7,687 nt of DNA from Tatlockia sp. GTDB taxonomy: Bacteria; Cyanobacteriota; Cyanobacteriia; Cyanobacteriales; Chroococcidiopsidaceae. Within the stretch, counting starts at the first letter, position 1. Every line of letters begins with the position of its first letter. Below the pieces are notes generated by a model, which saw only the letters and a list, made by a program, of their open reading frames with translations, made no database searches and was not told the DNA's origin. Positions 6,533 to 7,687 of the stretch are shown here, piece by piece. Both the position numbers and the translations under genes were made by a program. The DNA lies in contig JACCVJ010000513.1 of the NCBI GenBank assembly GCA_013698215.1, positions 1 through 7,687 on the forward strand. Reading direction: 5' to 3'.

Positions 6533-7354
6533 CTAACGCGAACGAATAACGCGGGGTGCAGCAACCGCCGTAGATAGTAGTTGGGCTTTGCTGTCGTACA
6601 CTCCTGACCATACAGCAACTAAATCCTCGGATAATTGTAACATTTCTGCCTTTGGGCTAGTTTGCGAGTCGGCAACTATTTGCCAACTACTAGGAATATT
6701 GGCGGCGCTGTTGTAAGCGCCCGATAGTGCGCCCACAATTTCTCTGCTGGTAGAGGGCGATTGAATACTCCTTTTTACACTGAGGTTAATATCTTCTACG
6801 GTACTCAAAAAATAATAAAATGCTAGAGCCACAGAGGTTGTAACGCCACTTCCCTTGGCGATTATAGTTTTCTCTATCCCTGCTTTTTGCTCTAATAGAG
6901 TCTGCACTTGTTGCAATGCGTCGGTTAACTCTGTATTTGGTGCGTCTATAAAGCTAACTATTTGAGGAATTAACTTAGTGGGGTAAAGTTTTTCTGTCAA
7001 AGCTTGGGCGATCGCATACCCAATTGCTAATATACTCTCTTGAATAACTGGTTGATGCTGCCAAATACTAGCTACAGATAGCAAATTTGAGCGCAAGTTA
7101 ATTTTGTTATCGTGATAAAAAAGCGCCAATGGTAAAGTTGCTACCACTGCTTGCAACGGTGTTAATTCTAGGATTAAAAGCTTTTTTAGCCAGCTTTGCC
7201 GCTCAAATCTACCCAATTCTACCAAGCTTTGCGCCCCTGGAATTAGTAGTTTTGCGATCGCTGTAGATTTTGATTTGCTGGGATTAGTAATTTTCTCGGC
7301 TATTGTTGCGCCTAATAAAGCACCGTGAAATCGGCTAGTTATTGAGTAGCGCAT
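6533..7354 (-). CDS. Degenerate ADP-ribosylglycohydrolase (DraG/ADP-ribosylhydrolase fold) protein
   Basis: The 273-residue product keeps the outline of the ADP-ribosylglycohydrolase family. It has an N-terminal RFHGALLGATIAE (8-20), where active members have GALLGLAIGDALG-like sequence, and a C-terminal REIVGALSGAYNSAANIPSSW, corresponding to the family's AGALAGAYYG..IPEEW end. Active enzymes bind two magnesium ions through an N-terminal DDT motif and a C-terminal DTDT-like motif. Here no DDT follows the first helix, and the segment before VGALSGAY reads SPSTSRE, so the aspartates are replaced by serines. Removal of ADP-ribose therefore looks unlikely; a binding or structural role is more plausible. 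No signal peptide or clear membrane segment is seen. The ATG at 7354 lacks a Shine-Dalgarno sequence but precedes the conserved helix directly. The gene starts 12 bp after the aroQ stop, suggesting co-transcription. Family membership is probable, function unknown. Confidence 0.65.
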   Translation of the reverse strand: MRYSITSRFHGALLGATIAEKITNPSKSKSTAIAKLLIPGAQSLVELGRFERQSWLKKLLILELTPLQAVVATLPLALFYHDNKINLRSNLLSVASIWQHQPVIQESILAIGYAIAQALTEKLYPTKLIPQIVSFIDAPNTELTDALQQVQTLLEQKAGIEKTIIAKGSGVTTSVALAFYYFLSTVEDINLSVKRSIQSPSTSREIVGALSGAYNSAANIPSSWQIVADSQTSPKAEMLQLSEDLVAVWSGVYDSKAQLLSTAVAAPRVIRSR

Positions 7355-7366
7355 AGAATTAAATTA

Positions 7367-7687
7367 CTAAACGTTGTTAATAGCGCTCATTTCTTGCTGT
7401 GCGACTAAATAATGAATCAGCGCCTGCAATCCTAAACGATAACTTTCTGCGCCAAACCCGCTAATTTGTCCAATAGCAACGGGTGCAATATACGAGTGAT
7501 GGCGGAAGGCTTCGCGCTGATAAATATTGCTCAAATGCACTTCTACAGTGGGCAATTTAACCGCAGAAATTGCATCTCTAATTGCTATGCTCGTGTGAGT
7601 GTACGCCCCAGCATTAATTAAAATTCCTTGCTGTTCGCTGGCGTTATGAATAGCATCAATTAGTACCCCTTCATGGTTTGATTGCAC
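7367..7687 (-). CDS. aroQ: Type II 3-dehydroquinate dehydratase AroQ, C-terminal part (5' end outside window)
   Basis: AroQ removes water from 3-dehydroquinate to give 3-dehydroshikimate, the third step of the shikimate pathway, as a cytoplasmic dodecamer in characterised relatives. The 106 visible residues start inside the family motif QSNHEG. They continue through ILINAGAYTHTSIAIRDAI, containing the substrate-binding Asn and the His of THTS, then VEVHLSNIYQREAFRHHSY, containing the catalytic-region His of VHLSN and the Arg of FRHHS, and GFGAESYRLGL. Type II enzymes are about 145-155 residues, so roughly 40-45 N-terminal residues, including the lid Arg and the catalytic Tyr, lie beyond the right edge. 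The GTG at 7685-7687 is an internal Val codon, not a start. The ADP-ribosylglycohydrolase-like gene follows 12 bp downstream. Confidence 0.95.
   Translation of the reverse strand: MQSNHEGVLIDAIHNASEQQGILINAGAYTHTSIAIRDAISAVKLPTVEVHLSNIYQREAFRHHSYIAPVAIGQISGFGAESYRLGLQALIHYLVAQQEMSAINNV

Larger units (their letters stand above)
2181..7261. repeat. HIP1 palindromes (GCGATCGC), eight perfect copies
   Basis: Perfect octamers occur at 2181-2188, 2912-2919, 4146-4153, 4950-4957, 5191-5198, 6236-6243, 7008-7015 and 7254-7261. All lie inside coding sequence. One-mismatch relatives occur elsewhere, for example GCGATCGT in ureD near 566 and CGATCGCC near 2531 in the ligase leader. This density, about one per kilobase, is the known genomic hallmark of many cyanobacteria and is the best taxonomic clue in the window. 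The entry spans the first to the last copy; the sequence between is not repetitive. Confidence 0.95.

Noticed and set aside
6392..6577. Short + strand frame of 61 codons crossing the 6424-6532 gap
   Set aside because: It overlaps the 5' end of the HD gene and the 3' end of the next gene, has no ribosome-binding site and no recognisable protein features.

Overview
The window looks like an ordinary stretch of cyanobacterial chromosome. Eight perfect copies of the cyanobacterial palindrome GCGATCGC (HIP1) lie in 7.7 kb. The proteins also point that way: a 429-residue ADP-glucose pyrophosphorylase whose two lysines fall exactly at the Anabaena 3-phosphoglycerate-site numbers (382 and 419), a cyanobacterial-type urease gamma subunit, and a PGM1-type ATP-grasp ligase. 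Base composition is moderately AT-rich. I cannot name the genus. There are no RNA genes, CRISPR arrays, insertion sequences, prophage genes or other signs of recent transfer.

Layout. On the + strand, positions 1-930 hold the 3' part of ureD followed at once by a complete ureA. All other genes are on the - strand. In transcription order (right to left) they are aroQ (5' end cut by the window edge at 7687), a degenerate ADP-ribosylglycohydrolase-like gene (12 bp after aroQ), a 7TM-HD phosphohydrolase of the PgpH type (after a 109-bp gap), glgC (after a 106-bp gap) and a PGM1-related ATP-grasp peptide ligase (after a 102-bp gap). The ligase gene meets ureA tail to tail with only 2 bp between the stop codons. 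The window is almost fully coding and has no gene-free stretch above 110 bp.

Functions. UreD and UreA belong to urease (nitrogen acquisition). AroQ is in the shikimate pathway. The HD protein is a probable membrane-bound cyclic-di-AMP phosphodiesterase. GlgC makes ADP-glucose for glycogen. The ligase joins a carboxylate to an amine using ATP, but its substrates are unknown. Only aroQ and the ADP-ribosylglycohydrolase-like gene are close enough to suggest an operon. The three ~100-bp gaps probably hold separate promoters, and I give candidates for two of them.

Most interesting points: (1) the ADP-ribosylglycohydrolase-like protein has lost the acidic metal-binding residues and is probably a pseudoenzyme; (2) a perfect 8-bp inverted repeat frames the ligase leader, covering its ribosome-binding region on one side and a candidate promoter spacer on the other; (3) a c-di-AMP phosphodiesterase candidate sits next to the glycogen-committing enzyme; (4) urease genes stop after ureA, so ureB and ureC must be elsewhere. 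I found no convincing new multi-gene system.
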